A DNA stretch of 64,000 nt from Gambelia wislizenii (GCA_030847615.1 JAUMIR010000001.1:438580687-438644686); one strand, 5' to 3'. Positions 1-11,829 are shown, counted from the stretch's first letter. The notes: generated by a model from the sequence alone, not told the origin. A program made the numbers and translations.

Positions 1-1689
1 AAATGATACTTCTTCACATTGCAGGAGTTGGTGTTTGGCTGGGATGGAAACTTCCTCATTCCACCCTCTTTTCTTTTCCCTTTCTCCCTTTTCTTCTGCT
101 GACATGCCCCACCCAAAACCTGACTCTTGCAATGTAGGAAGGTGTAGCATCAGTGCTGCTGCTGCTCTTGAAAACCTAAGCCTAGCCATGTGTTGTATGT
201 CTGTGCAGCAGCAGTGGAGGAGACTAGACAAGGTGGAATAGAAACAGAGGGGGTGGATAGGGTGCTGAGCATGGAAAGGCAATTCTTTCCATGGATTGGA
301 ACTGAACAACTAAGATGAGGTGAGGTGGGGTTGCCACTTCACAGCTGAGATGTGGAGAGAAACCAATTCGCCAATTTTGAATGCTTGCAATGGGAATCAT
401 GCTATAGCCAATAAAAATTTCGCATTCTGTTAGTAGTGTTCCTCTATTAATTAACTGTTAAAAGGACTTTCTTGAGTAATCTGACAGTTAATAGTTCTTT
501 TTTTTTTTCAAGGTCTTGTGAAAATTCCCAAAATGATCCTGCTCAATTGGGAAGAGTAGGTTTCCCCTCCAAAAAAACAATATGACTACGCATTTTCCGA
601 GAAATGGGTGGAACACTTAATGGTGTTTACTGTGGCTGATCAGAGGGGAGCTGACTGACATAATGCTCAAGCATCTATGCAGTTGATACTCTGTAATGGC
701 TAAGAATATGAGCTATGAACCAGGAAGCTCTCTGAAGATAACTCTAATAATGGTAATTCTAATGCTGATGTGTGGCTTATGGGCTTCCCAAGGAGCTGGT
801 TGGCCCCTGGAAAAATAGAATGCTGGATCAAATAGTCCTTTGTTTCACTAGTATTTATTCATTCATTCATTCAATTTATACACTCACCTTATATTAATAT
901 GTATGTATGTATTCAGTTTATACTCTGCCTTTCTCCCACCAAGAGACCCAAGGTGGCTTGCAAAATTTAAAGGAAAAGTTGGGTGAAATGTGCATTACAA
1001 AAGTTAAAAACAGTTTGAAATACATTTAAAACATAATAGTACAGTTTCTTTTATGTTGTTGGTAGTTACCTATCTTCTATGGTTACTGTAAGGCTCTGTG
1101 AGAATTCATCTTTATGTGTTTTACTTAGAGAAGCTGATTTCTCAAAGCAGGCCCTGGAATCAATCTGCTTCTCTAAAAGAGTCTGAACTGAGACAGGGTG
1201 GGGTAGGGCTGATGTAGCTCATGAGCCACACTTTTCCTATTCCTGTTTCAAGAACTATAATTTTCAAAATTAGTCCCTGGGCTTCCTTCCCTCACTACCT
1301 TTTCAGCATGTGTTTTGCAGCACATCTTCTGCTGTGTAAGCTTAAGGATAAGGACTGTCTCATCATTGTAAGCCACTTTGGTAGTCTGTTCAGTTGAAGA
1401 GTAGAGTAAAAATAGCTCAGATACCTTTTAAAAAAAATAATAGGGGGGATAAAAAATATCCACAATAAAAAGAATAATGTGAAGAAAATGCAATGCAGTA
1501 TTACAACAAATTCCAAGTCAAGACCAAGAAATATATTTTTAAAAAAAAATCCACTACAAATTGGAATAGAGTGGGCCTTTCTGATCCTTTTTACAAAATT
1601 CTCACAAAAAGCTGTGGCATTGCCACAGAAAGAAAATTTCTAAAGCTAAAAAAAAATAAAAAATGTTCACCTGAAGAGCTCCTCCATTA

Positions 1690-2190
1690 CAGTGCCTCTC
1701 ATTTGCCAGCATCCTGCCTCCCTCACTTTACCAGGTTCACTGCTGTAATTCCACAATGGAGGAAAGCGGAAATATAGTTGCATGATTACAGCAATTATCG
1801 TACATCACCGTAATCATGCAATACTACCACCATGGAATTATCACACGACCACCACTGACAATTTAAGAACAGGATTTCAGCTTTCACTGTAGTAACACTT
1901 GTCTTTGCATTGCCTTCTATTGACAGAGTATTAACACCTCCTCCTGGCCACTGCATGCGCCTTTAAGAAAAAAAATCATCTTACTTCTGTGATTTATCAA
2001 GGGTACAATTTCAGCTGTTCTCAAGAGAAAATGCAACTTTGCTCTAAAACACTAAAAACAAATTTCTCCCCCAGAAATTTAATTATGTGTTCTCATTGGG
2101 AAAGGGGAGGAGGAGAAGAGGACCACCTATTCATGCTGTAATTGTGCAATTACAGTGGGATGTGATTATCACACACTCGTCAATACCGCA
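1690..2190. repeat. Palindromic repeat fragments, possibly decayed non-autonomous DNA transposons
   Basis: A 12-bp inverted repeat lies at 1778-1789 and 1810-1821 with a 20-base loop. A near-perfect palindrome occupies 2136-2155 (CTGTAATTG, two-base centre, CAATTACAG). The sequence after each is related: a TGCAAT core, then an ATTATCACAC core at about 1838-1847 and 2166-2175. Two related palindromic pieces 350 bp apart suggest one MITE family, but I could not define ends or target duplications. Confidence 0.3.
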
Positions 2191-2400
2191 AAAAGAGCAA
2201 TATTAAGGGCTACTGATGGCTTTGCCCATCAATTAAACATTGTGCCTAATTAATGGGTGGAGCACACACAGACCACAGGAGAACAAGGACATGGTGCAAT
2301 CATGGGAGCCCATTTGTGATACTATTGCTTTGTATTTCCATTATTTCAGCCCCGTCTGATAAAGTTCCAAGTCATTGGCACAAATGAATATCCCTCCACC
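2190..2400. other. Candidate conserved non-coding element
   Basis: This 210-bp block lacks simple repeats and transposon hallmarks. It carries several homeodomain-type TAATTA/ATTAA cores within TTTGCCCATCAATTAAAC and TGTGCCTAATTAATGGG. Long introns of developmental transcription-factor genes such as NPAS3 are rich in conserved enhancers. This call is inference from sequence character only and needs an alignment to other amniotes. Confidence 0.25.
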
Positions 2401-2955
2401 TCTAAGGGTCTTTCTCACGTCTCATCTTAAAGTGATCCATCACCCAGAAAAACAATTCTTATAGTTCAGTCCTCGGGGTGGGGAGACTGGAGCGGGTCAT
2501 ACTTGGGAAGCAAAGACCTAACATATATGAGAATGAGAATGTGAACACACCAAATGAGACCAGACAGTGTAGGTGGTAAATGCCTGTTTTTTTCAAACCC
2601 CATCAGGAAAAAATAATAGACAACGTATAATCTTGCCTAGTCTTCTCCTTGTATTTCAACATGTTGAGGAGGTTTTCCTTGGGTTTTTTTTCCGGACTGT
2701 GAGGCTGTGTTCTGGAATAGGTTCTTTCTGACGTTTCGCCTGCATCTGTGGCTGGCATCTTCAGAGAATGGTTGGGTAGGAGTGTGTCTGGGGTTTATAT
2801 GCTGTGAAGCCCTGTAGGGGAGTATATGTAAATTTGTGTAATTGAATGGTTAGTTTCTGGGTATAGAAATGCAAGCCTCGTTAGTGTCTGTTTGGCTGAT
2901 GGTTGGTTGATCGGCCATTATTTGCTGCTTGTGTTTTTTTCTGGGTGATGATTGG

Positions 2956-3756
2956 AGTTCTGAACACCACAGGGTATACAGAAAAGCCACACACATGGAC
3001 AGATACCTACACAAGAACTCCAATCATCACCCAGGACAAAAAAGAAGCACAATAAAAACGTTGGTAGTCCGTTCAAAAAGGATCTGCGAACCCCACCACC
3101 TGGAGGATGAACGGAGACACCTAAACTGGGCCCTACAGACTAATGGTTACTCCAGATCAGACATCACAAGAGCAGCCAGACGCAGAAAAAACCACAGGAA
3201 TGAAGAAGAAAAACAGCCAACCAAAGGAAAGGTATTTTTACCATACATCAAAGGAGTCACAGACAGAATAGGGAAACTGATGAGGAAACACAGTCTCCAA
3301 AAAATCAATAGACCAACCAGAAAAATCCAAGAAATGCCATGCTCAGTGAAGGACAAAAGAGACCCTCTCACAGCTGCAGGAGTTTACCACATACCATGCA
3401 GCTGCGGACAAGTTTACATAGGGACCACAACACTCAGTGTGCAAACACAGATCAAGGAGCATGGGAGACACTGCAGACTGGGCCAGCCAGAAAAATCAGC
3501 AGTAGCAGAACATGTTATAAACCAACCTGGACACAAAATATTATTTAAAAACACAGACATTCTGGACCAGGCCAACAACTATCATGTCAGAATGCACAGA
3601 GAAGCTATTGAAATCCACAAACACCTGGATAATTTCAACAGAAAAGAAGAAACCTTAAAAGTAAACAAAATCTGGCTCCCAGTTTTGAAATACAATAGAA
3701 TTAAAACTCAACACTTACAAAGGAATTCCACCCAGGGACATGGGGATTCCCAGTAG
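2956..3756 (+). pseudogene. Penelope-like ORF fragment: end of reverse transcriptase, linker and GIY-YIG endonuclease
   Basis: The open frame runs from about 2929 to a stop at 3756. From about 2960 it matches the pattern of Penelope-like proteins: VYRKATHMDRYLHKNS (end of the RT thumb region), a basic linker, LPYIKGVTDRIGKLMRKH, then CSCGQVYIGTT with the GIY-YIG-type core VYIG, a KEH motif and EAIEIHKH. This endonuclease nicks target DNA for priming. The fragment is about 265 residues, while the full proteins are usually 700-900, so the catalytic RT core is absent. The frame itself carries no stop. There is no functional start: the first ATG lies in the inverted-repeat junction. Identification is secure at family level; I did not assign a named subfamily. 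Confidence 0.85.
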
Positions 3757-3804
3757 ATAATGGCCCATCAGCCAAACAGACACTAACAAGCCTTGCATTT
3801 CTAT

Positions 3805-4081
3805 CTCTCTCTCTCTCTGGCTTTTCTTCGCAAACGAAGATTCAGGAAGGACTCATCCCGCGCTTTCTGCAAGCGCGCTGATGACTAAAAAGGCCAATCC
3901 GAGATAAGCAAGTCCGGTTGCAAAAAGCACAGCAGAAGATCTCCTTGGGTGATGTTTTTGGGTTGTGATTCTTTCTGCGTTGTCGTTTCTCTTCAAGACT
4001 TGTTCGTCGTGAGTTCTCAAATAAGGCTGCAGCATTGTGGATAGTGCGTCTCCATGCCTCCCGATGTGAGGCCAGGGCGGA
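3805..4081 (-). mobile_element. 5'-truncated LINE fragment nested in the Penelope tail
   Basis: A 277-bp insertion is flanked by an 11-bp direct repeat TGCATTTCTAT (3794-3804 and 4082-4092). In minus orientation it contains the end of an ORF, a short 3' UTR with a CTTCGTTTGCGAAG palindrome, and an (AG)n tail that reads as CT repeats on the plus strand. This is the expected structure of a short target-primed LINE insertion. Removing it restores the Penelope tail seen in the second copy at 11480-12269. Confidence 0.8.
3842..4081 (-). pseudogene. C-terminal end of a LINE ORF2 with CCHC-like zinc finger
   Basis: Reading minus strand from 4081, 79 codons are open to a stop at 3844-3842. The piece begins within an ORF (no start). 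It has a basic helix-like region (HREAWRRTIHNAA, then EEKRQRRKN) and ends with CNRTCLSRIGLFSHQRAC, preceded by CCAF. This gives a C-x2-C-x12-H-x3-C zinc finger, an arrangement common at the C-terminus of several non-LTR retrotransposon ORF2 proteins. I do not know which LINE clade it belongs to. The frame is undamaged, so the insertion may be relatively young. Confidence 0.7.
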
Positions 4082-4720
4082 TGCATTTCTATACCCAGAA
4101 ACTAACCATTCAATTACACAAATTTACATATACTCCCCTACAGGGGTTCACAGCATATAAACCCCAGACACACTCCTACCCAACCATTCTCTGAAGATGC
4201 CAGCCACAGATGCAGGTGAAATATCAGAAACTATTCCAGAACACAGCCTCACAGCCTGGGAAAAAACCAAGGAAAATCTATGGATGCCGGTCGTGAAAGC
4301 CTTCGACTTCACATGTTGAAGAGGAATTATTCCTTGTAGGAAAATGTGCGGGGGAGGGGGGGGTTTGAGCAAAACAACTGTCCACAGAGCATTTCTTCTG
4401 TACAAATAATAGGATTTTTGCACAAAAACACATGCTTTTTTTCTCTACTGAACAATTCCTGCACAACATTTTGGATGTTTTAATACAGCCAGAATACTAT
4501 GGAGCATTCTCTTTTTCTCCTTCAATGAAGAGAAAAGTACTATAATTATTTGTCCTCACATGCCTAGACAAAATAGTCAAGAATTTACATTCCTACCCCA
4601 AGGAGAGATGAGAAGGAAATTTTAACCAAGGCAATACCTATAGCATATACCTGGCTCATATCTAAACTATTTGCTTCTCATTTTCTCCTGTTTTTCACAG
4701 GGGATTGTAGCACAATTAAA

Positions 4721-4949
4721 GAGCAGCATGGTGTAGTTGTTTGAGCGTTGGACTATGACTCTGGAGAACAGGGTTTGAATCACCACTTGGTCATTGAAAC
4801 CTGATAGGTGACCTTGGGCAAGTCACACACTCTCAGCCTCAAAAGAAGGCAAAGGCAACCCCCCTCTGAACAAATCATGCCAACAAAACCCCATTGTTCA
4901 TATGTTCACATAAGTTGGAAACAGCTTGAAGGCACACAACAACAACAAT
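4721..4949 (+). mobile_element. tRNA-headed SINE with ACA-repeat tail
   Basis: The head (GAGCAGCATGGTGTAGTTG, then GGTTTGAATC) looks like a tRNA-derived pol III promoter with A and B boxes. The body has the CTTGGGCAAGTCACAC block and the tail GTTGGAAACAGCTTGAAGG, followed by CACACAACAACAAC. The same family recurs at 19533-19719. ACA-tailed SINEs of this type are known from lizard genomes. Confidence 0.8.
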
Positions 4950-7900
4950 CAATCAATAAACCATGAAGACTGACAAAGAATTAGAATAATTACAGAAAAC
5001 AGTATGCCATCTCAGACTTAAAAGTAACACCGCAAATTGATTTCTCTACTGCCATTTATAAAACCCAGTATAGTACAAGGAGTGCTAGTTTCAGGGTGTT
5101 TTTTTCTGTCATAGACTTGAGTCTTCAGTCTTGTATGCACTAATGTGGGAGTAAGTCCTGTCGAACGTAGTGGACTTTATTTCAGAGTAGATACATATAG
5201 AATGTCTAAAGGCTGACACTTAAATTCCTAGCCAGTTGCCATTAATGTCTGCTTATAAATTTTTCTAATTTTAAAATGCATTTGCTTTTCTGTATCTAAC
5301 ACATTTTCTGTATCTAATAGTGTGTGTATTGTATGTGTATATACATGTGTACAGTATATATAGATTTAGATATACTATATAGATAACAGTGTGAACTATT
5401 TGCTCTGCATTCTCATCACAGTTCAAAATTGCTGAGCTGTTTTTGTTCACAATTGACATTTTAAAAATGCCTCTATGGGAATTTCAGGACTGGAAATGTA
5501 AGCCTGAGTGGTAATAGTTTTTGAACTATTTTTCATGCTTGAAAGATGGAAGATGAGGAGGGACGTAATTTCACAGCTTTAATTGTGGTAGCCGCTATGA
5601 TAACATTATCACAATGGTTGCCATTAAAGCTCCACAGATGCTAAACTGTCAGTTGTGCTTTTTTCCCCTTCCCTTTTACATATTTAAAAATTCAAAACAC
5701 ACATATCACACTGTATTAATTCTTGGTAAATGTTTATATCTCAATGGCAACCACTCTATGCATGTAGTATAACCTCCAGGTAAGATATACATGTATTTAT
5801 GAAGTTACCAACATAAATAATAGGTAATAGTACTCTTTCAAAAATAATACATTATGTTAACACAGTTTATGATAAGGGGCTTTTTTTTTTTTTTTAACAA
5901 CAGACATAGATAGAGGAATCCAGCTTAGATACTAACAGCCAGTTACTTCCCCTGGTTAGACTACACGGACAATTCATGTATATAAAATAGTGTATTAAAG
6001 TAAACTTACAAAAGCAAAGAGCAATCATTGCAAATGTAATTTTTTTTCTTCCTCTTTGGGATTCTAATTTTAAAAGCATTAAAGAAGACAGCTGCTCATG
6101 CTGTGATATGCGCTAAACAGCCTGAAGGATGGAAAAAAATATATTTGTAGCTCATAATAACTATTGACCTTTCTGATATACAATGTTCTCCGTGTTAGCT
6201 ATTCTGTTCTATCAACAGTGAAGATTGAACATGACTTCTTAATAGAAAACATGGGGTTTCAAGCTGCCTTCACAAAGGTGTTTATGTATTGTTATTTTGT
6301 ACTGTAGTACAAAGATGAAGTCCTAGTGCCCTTTATCTGACACTGTGTTGTTGGGGGGAAAGGGGCCTCACTCTTATGGACTCCTTTATAAGAGGAATTG
6401 GCTCATAACCATTTTATGGTTGTGATAAAAAGCATTGCCACACTTGCTCCTGCATGGAGGTACAGGAAGTTGAATCCTAGAGCATCCCAAGAGCACAATG
6501 TGTATTTTTCTCAAGAAACAGATCCCTCAAGTGGCTGTGTTTATAGGTGCTTTGCAATAAGATTTAAAATGTTGGCTTTTTATTGTTATGGAATTCATAC
6601 TGTTTGTTATTTGTAGTGCCATTGCCTCCTGCATAATATTGTGTTTTGTTGGATGCCATTTGCTTTCAGAGGGTAGCTTTATGATGCTCCATTTTCCCCC
6701 CTTGAACTCCCTGTCACTTAGGAATTGTATGCAGAAACACCCACTGGTAGCAGCTTGACTTTGACACTGTGCATATTTCCCCAGAGTGGTATCTTCCAAA
6801 AGCTAGCTGTGAGCAGCATGAAGCAGTTTAAACACTCTTCACTTCCTCCGGGGAGAACCTCAACAAGAAGCAGACTCCTGCTTGGCATATGGAAATGTGG
6901 AAAGGAAGCTCTTTTAGTACATCCTGTAAATCACAAGCAGAGTGGTGATGGTACACAAGAATGGCAGGGTTTTGTGGGCTTTAATGTGCTCTTCTCCAAC
7001 CCCCACCTGCTTTTATTGTGGTTTTATGCCATTTTTAGTGGGCCAATAGTAACGGTTGTGAATTACAGTTATTTCTCCAGCTCTGCTGTAGTCTACAATG
7101 CTAGTTAATGATTCGCAAGACACTAAATAAAAGCTGTAAAACCCTGGGTACTAGCATGATGGTACAAAGGTGTACAAAAGGACAAAAGTGTACAAAAGGA
7201 CAAAAGTGCATTGGCTACTTTGGGTTTGGGTATATCTTCAGAACTGCATTTGTAACCACATAGCTGAGCTATAAAGTGAGCACAATTTATTGGAGTAATT
7301 CCAAAGAATGATGCTTCCCATATCCTTGTTCAGACATCTGCAAGTCTAAGACAAATAAAGCAGGTTGGATTTTACTCCAAACATTTATTTGGTTCCTAAA
7401 CCTAGGATCCCTTGGGCAGGAACAACAATAGTGAAATCACTGACAACATTACCTACAAAGAGTCAGTGACATAGCCCATAAGAAATACAAAGAGCTGAGA
7501 GGAGATAGTATTCATAGTAGAAACATGTTATTCTATCCCAGTGTTTTCTCAGAGGAACCACAAATAAGACGAGGGAGAGGAACCCCAGCACTAACACAGG
7601 AAGTGAACATGCTTTTGCTTCCTGCCATAAAAGGCATATGTTCCAGTCATCTCAGATGTTGTACGTATTTCTGCTTTACATTTAAAATTTGTGGTGTGTT
7701 AATTTCACCGGGTGTTCTCCAGTTTCACTATTATTCAAAGTAATACGCTTGCTTTTTCCATTCACAGTTAAAAACATATTTTAAATGGCTGTGTTTTATA
7801 CACGTGGTTCTGTGACACTTTCCTGAGCCGTATTGTGTTTAAAGAAGGCATCCCATAACTTAAATCATTTTTGTTGCTTCTCTGTATACATTTCCTCTAT

Positions 7901-8255
7901 TCTTTTTAACAGAGGTGGATAGATCATTATACAGTATTTTTAGTTTGTGTCAGTTTCTTTGTGTTTTCCTATATCAGTATGTTTTGTCCTGTTTATGCAT
8001 TAAGGTGTTATATTTTTGTTTAAAAAAAGTTGTATACAAATAGGTTTTATACATAAAACCTATTTGTACATAAAATACACTGCTGAAAGTTCCATCCTCT
8101 CCAACTAGTAATACTGACTATTTGACTTCCATTGACATCTTACCTACTTCACAACCTACATTTCAGGTCTGATTATATAAAAACTCCCATGTTGCTCTGT
8201 TCTTTGCCCTATGGCAACTCAACAACACATGTGTTTTGCCCATGGCAATGGACAG
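4950..8255. other. Intronic stretch with no recognised gene
   Basis: No exon or complete mobile element is recognisable. Around 5565-5640 there is an imperfect inverted repeat (CACAGCTTTAATTGTGG against CCATTAAAGCTCCACAG, centred near ATGATAACATTATCA). A short tandem repeat of GTGTACAAAAGGACAAAA lies near 7167-7210. Other frames of 60-130 codons have no family resemblance and are probably chance. Confidence 0.55.
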
Positions 8256-8500
8256 ATGTCATGGAATCACAGAACCACAGACTTGGAAGGAATTCCTATG
8301 GGCTATCGACTCCAATCACCCACCAGTGCACCACCAATCCACTGGTAAAGCACTCCTGAGAGGCAGCGTCTAAGTTCTGTTTTAAAACCTCCTTCCACCA
8401 CCTTCCAAGGTAATTTGTTCCACTGCCAAACAATTCTTACCATCAGGAAGTTCTTCCTAATGTTTATCTCTGAGTTTCATCTTGCCTTCTATGTGTATAG
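8256..8500 (-). mobile_element. CR1 LINE 3' end, old 5'-truncated copy
   Basis: The plus strand begins with ATGGAATCACAGAACCACAGACTTGG-type sequence, the reverse complement of the CR1 3' end. It continues through a decayed C-terminal coding region with CAGGAAGTTCTTCCTAATG, typical for inverted CR1 tails in sauropsids. Divergence from the CR1 copies at 38940 and 48120 is visibly higher, so this copy is older. Confidence 0.7.
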
Positions 8501-8504
8501 GAAC

Positions 8505-8712
8505 CTTATAAGAACATAGGAAGTTGCCTTATCGGGAATCAAGATTACTGGTCCAGTATTATCTGATTGGCAGCATCTTTCCAGGACTCAAGAAGGATTC
8601 TTTCCTAAACTTACAGTAAGATCTCTGGTACTGTCACATCCAAGTGCTAATCAGGCCTGACCCTGATTAATTTCTGAAATCAGATGAGATTGGATGTGTT
8701 CAAGCTGGTATG
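8505..8712 (-). mobile_element. 5S-rRNA-headed SINE
   Basis: On the minus strand the head (8712 to about 8634) follows 5S rRNA closely: the plus strand reads CATCCAAGTGCTAATCAGG, then CTGACCCTGATTAATTTC and GAAATCAGATGAGATTGG, the reverse complement of the 5S internal promoter region. The body then reads to a tail CGATAAGGCAACTTCCTATG near 8535-8515. That tail matches the one behind the 5S head at 60893 and behind the tRNA head at 60888. It is not an rRNA gene: the homology stops after the first two thirds of 5S. Confidence 0.75.
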
Positions 8713-9019
8713 CTGGAGAACAAACATTTGTTCTTCATCCTGTTATGGACTGCTGTCTGTAAACTGATATCTACATACCTATCATGGACCCATTCAGACT
8801 ACAGTCTCCATCTTGGGACTGAGTTTAGCTGCAGACATCATGGCTACAGATTTTGGGACTTTTCTATTTATTCCCCTATCCCCAACTATTGTCCAACTAT
8901 GGGTTTTCTTTCAGCCATGAACTATCCAAGCTACTTTTTAAAAAATATTATATTTTACGCACATATGTAATGTATTTTCTCACAATACACAGTTTTATAT
9001 TTGTCACAGAATATCCATT

Positions 9020-9400
9020 TATAGGTCGCCCACTGTATCCTTGGGGGATACGTTCTCAGACTTACTGTGAATACTTGAAACTGCAGGCAATAGCAAACCC
9101 CATAGAATCATGCTGGAGGACCTAGGTTATACTTAGAGAGGCTAACTCTATGGTAAGTTCTGGCAGAAGTTACTATAGAGTTGCACTGAACAACCTAGGA
9201 AATGCTTAGAGAGGACACCTCTCTAGGCAGCTCCTGCACAACTCTATGGTAACTTCTAGTAGTAGTTACCATAGAGTCGCTCTGGAAGACCTAGGAAATT
9301 TCTAGAGAGACCACATTTTTCTGACAATGGATAATTAAAACTGTGGGTACCGGCCCCGTGCATACACAGGGGGTGGGGGCACGATCTGTACACTAAAATG
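9020..9400. mobile_element. Mariner/Tigger-like MITE with internal palindromes
   Basis: The left end has CACTGTATCCTTGGGGGATA and the right end has GTGGGTACCGGCCCCGTG, a pattern typical of pogo/Tigger-type MITEs. The inside holds two related blocks of about 100 bp, each with CTATGGTAA facing a TTACTATAG or TTACCATAG partner. The CCTAGGAAAT-GCTTAGAGAGGA wording is shared with the element at 30513-30763. Exact termini were not resolved. Confidence 0.45.
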
Positions 9401-9539
9401 ATGTATCTGTGGATGTATTTTATCCGTTGTACGTCATATCTCTGTATTTTATTTTAATGCATTTTGGTACTTTTTTGACTGCTCCCTGGGATTGACCATG
9501 AACATATTATGGCAAGAGTTTGCCATCTGTACAATATGC

Positions 9540-10032
9540 CAATATGATTGTGGACCTAGTTCAATGCACTTTCAACCTTTAAAGTCCTAAATGGGTTAAA
9601 GCCAGGTTACCTGAAGGAGCATCTCCTTCCTAGATACCTAAGAGGATCCTAAGATCTTTGAGACTTGCCTCAAGGTGCCACTGCCAAATGGAGGCCTTTT
9701 CAGTTGTGGCCTCTCATATGTAGAGAATACCCCCCTCAAAGAGGTCCACCTGGTGCCTACAATTGTGGGTTTTTATTCTCCTGGGCATTTTAAAAAATAG
9801 TGTTTCCCTCCCAGATGATAACACTTTCTATTTTGCTGCTGTCTTTACTTGGGTTTATATATATACCATTGTGTTTTTTATTTTATTTATCTGCTGGTAC
9901 AGTTTTGAATTTATGATGCGTTGTCTGTTCTTATTTATTTATTATTTTTGGTCTATATGTTATATTTTTAATTTATATTTTTAATTTACTTCTGTTATCA
10001 GTCAGTTTTAAAGTTAAATAAATAAATAAATA
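9540..10032 (+). mobile_element. L2-type LINE 3' end
   Basis: About 9560-9790 reads as a decayed L2 ORF2 C-terminus (a K-ALNGLKPGYLKEHLLPRY-like frame, with stops later). An AT-rich 3' UTR follows, ending in a TTAAATAAATAAATAAATAG tail at about 10013-10032. The same C-terminal motif is seen intact in the minus-strand L2 at 31659-31922. The copy is old and 5'-truncated. Confidence 0.6.
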
Positions 10033-11467
10033 GAATCAGAAGCTGTTGCTTTTCCTTTTTGTATGACAAAGTACTGGAGTTCTTTTTTTCCCCCTCCCTC
10101 CATTTTTCATTGCTGTGACGCATCTTTAATGGCTGTGTGATATTTATATATACACCATTAGTCTGTTTCAGATTTTCTGGAGACTCAAAGACATTATTTG
10201 TAAAACGTGTATGTGTTTATGCATGTGGTTTCTACAGTTTCCTTTCTAGTTAAGTAGAAATAAATAGTAATATGCATACCTTCCCAGAGATAATTCCCAT
10301 TCAGTATTGAGAAATTTACTCCACATTAAGGATGTACAAGAGGATTTCTGCCTTAGGCTGTAATACTATATCCCTTTGCCTAATGGTAAACCCCTCTGGA
10401 ATGAATGGGACTTTTTCCGAGTAGTCATGTATAAGATTGCATTATTGATCTCAGATTTCCTTTGCTCTCAGGTTAGTTCATCTTTCTAACTGAACCTGAT
10501 TTGGGAACGATATCTTAATGGCAGAGCTGACCCTACCATTAGTTACAGTGAACAGAGCATCAAAGTATTGGTTACAAGTAGTAGTTTGTTTGTTTTTTAA
10601 CGAATAGCTTTAGTGATTGGCTACCATGCCAGAGGTGTGGGTTTTGCTCTGGGTTTTATTCCAGACATTAAAGGAGCTATCCCTAAAATAGGTTCAGCAC
10701 CTTGGACAGGCCTTTAAAGTCTAGAATAAAACTCAGAGTAGATTCACTGTACCCCTTGCATGGAAGCCACAATCTAAGGCATTGTTCACACCAGGAAAAT
10801 AATCTGTACTCCCCTCAGATGTAGCCCTATAGGAACATATGGTATAAGACTGTTTTAGCAATTAAAGTGCTTCTTTCAGGCTTTAATGTGATTCATAAAA
10901 ACTCACTTCCTGCTCCACAGTTTCTCGGAGAATCTGGTCACTTTAAGTGTATCCATCTGCATCAGGGTGACAGTGGAATAGATTGGTATGTGGCAAGCAT
11001 TACCGTTTTTTGTGTGTGTGTTTTTTTTTTAATGTTCAGTGCTACACAGGGCCACCACCCTCTCCCTAGACAAGCCCAGCCACGTTCCCCAGCACAGTCT
11101 CAATGGCCAAGTCACTTCCTCTGAGGTCAGAATGAGGCTCCCAGCCATGAGATCAACAATGAAGGGATTGATCTGGCTACCACCTCATCATTGATAGCAT
11201 GGCTGTGTGCCTCATTCTGATCTCAAAGTAAGTGACTTTGCCAGCAAGGATTTGCTGAGGAGGTGCTTGGCCAGGAAGGTAGGTGCAGCCCTGAGGAGAA
11301 GGAGAAAAAAAGTGATGCCAATTCAAATTTGGGCAGACGAGATGTGTAGACATCAGTTGAGTTTCAATGTGGTATATTTAGGTGTGGTGCTAATGAGATG
11401 AATTTGGGGCAGCTCTTGGGCAAATTGCTCTGAATACAGCCAGATTATTTTTGCTGGTGTAGACAAG
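10033..11467. other. Intronic stretch with no recognised gene
   Basis: I see no exon. Around 11110-11225 short inverted segments occur (CAAGTCACTTCCTCTGAGG against CTCAAAGTAAGTGACTTTG, and ATCAACAATGAAGG against CATCATTGATAG). They suggest a small decayed DNA transposon, but no target duplication was identified. Confidence 0.45.
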
Positions 11468-11829
11468 TCCACAGTTACTATACATTTTCCTTGGTTTTTT
11501 TCCGGGCTATGAGGCCATGTTCTGGAATAGTTTATTTCTGATATTTTGCCTGCATCTGTGGCTGGCATCCTCAAAGAATGGTTGGGTAGGTGTGTGTGTG
11601 GAGTTTATATGCTGTGAACCCCTGTTGGGGAGTATATGTAAATTTGTGTAATTGAATGGTTAGTTTCTGGGTATAGAAATGCAAGCCTCGTTAGTGTCTG
11701 TTTGGCTAATGGTTGATTGATGGACCATTATCTGCTGGGAATCCTCTTGTCCCTGGGTGGAATTCTTTTGTAAGCACTGAGTTTTGATTCTATTGTTTTT
11801 CAAAACTGGCAGCCAAATTTTATTTACTT

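Larger units (their letters stand above)
1..2658. other. Intronic stretch with scattered repeat fragments
   Basis: I see no credible exon; all frames are short and repeat-like. About 890-1020 resembles the 3' end of an L2-type LINE on the minus strand (TATG-rich run followed by a CTCTGCCTTTCTCCCACC block). Palindromic, DNA-transposon-like pieces occur between 1690 and 2190 and are listed separately. The block around 2190-2400 has no repeat character and is also listed separately. Confidence 0.6.
2673..4310 (+). mobile_element. Penelope-like retroelement, truncated, with inverted terminal sequence
   Basis: The element is bounded by a 14-bp duplication with one mismatch (2659-2672 ACATGTTGAGGAGG and 4311-4324 ACATGTTGAAGAGG). 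The left 250 bp (2673-2925) is the reverse complement of the right-hand tail (3757-3804 plus 4082-4310), so the coding part lies between inverted arms. The tail contains the AAACTAACCATTCAATTACAC block. Penelope-like elements are known for unusual terminal arrangements with inverted or tandem partial copies. A younger LINE fragment is nested at 3805-4081. Only the C-terminal part of the protein remains, so the copy is 5'-truncated. Confidence 0.85.

Noticed and set aside
3339..3548. Overlapping 69-codon frame in the Penelope region
   Set aside because: It is a shadow of the endonuclease frame.
6725..7108. 127-codon plus-strand frame as a gene
   Set aside because: No domain, no splice context and no codon bias were seen, and it contains no recognised repeat ORF; treated as chance.
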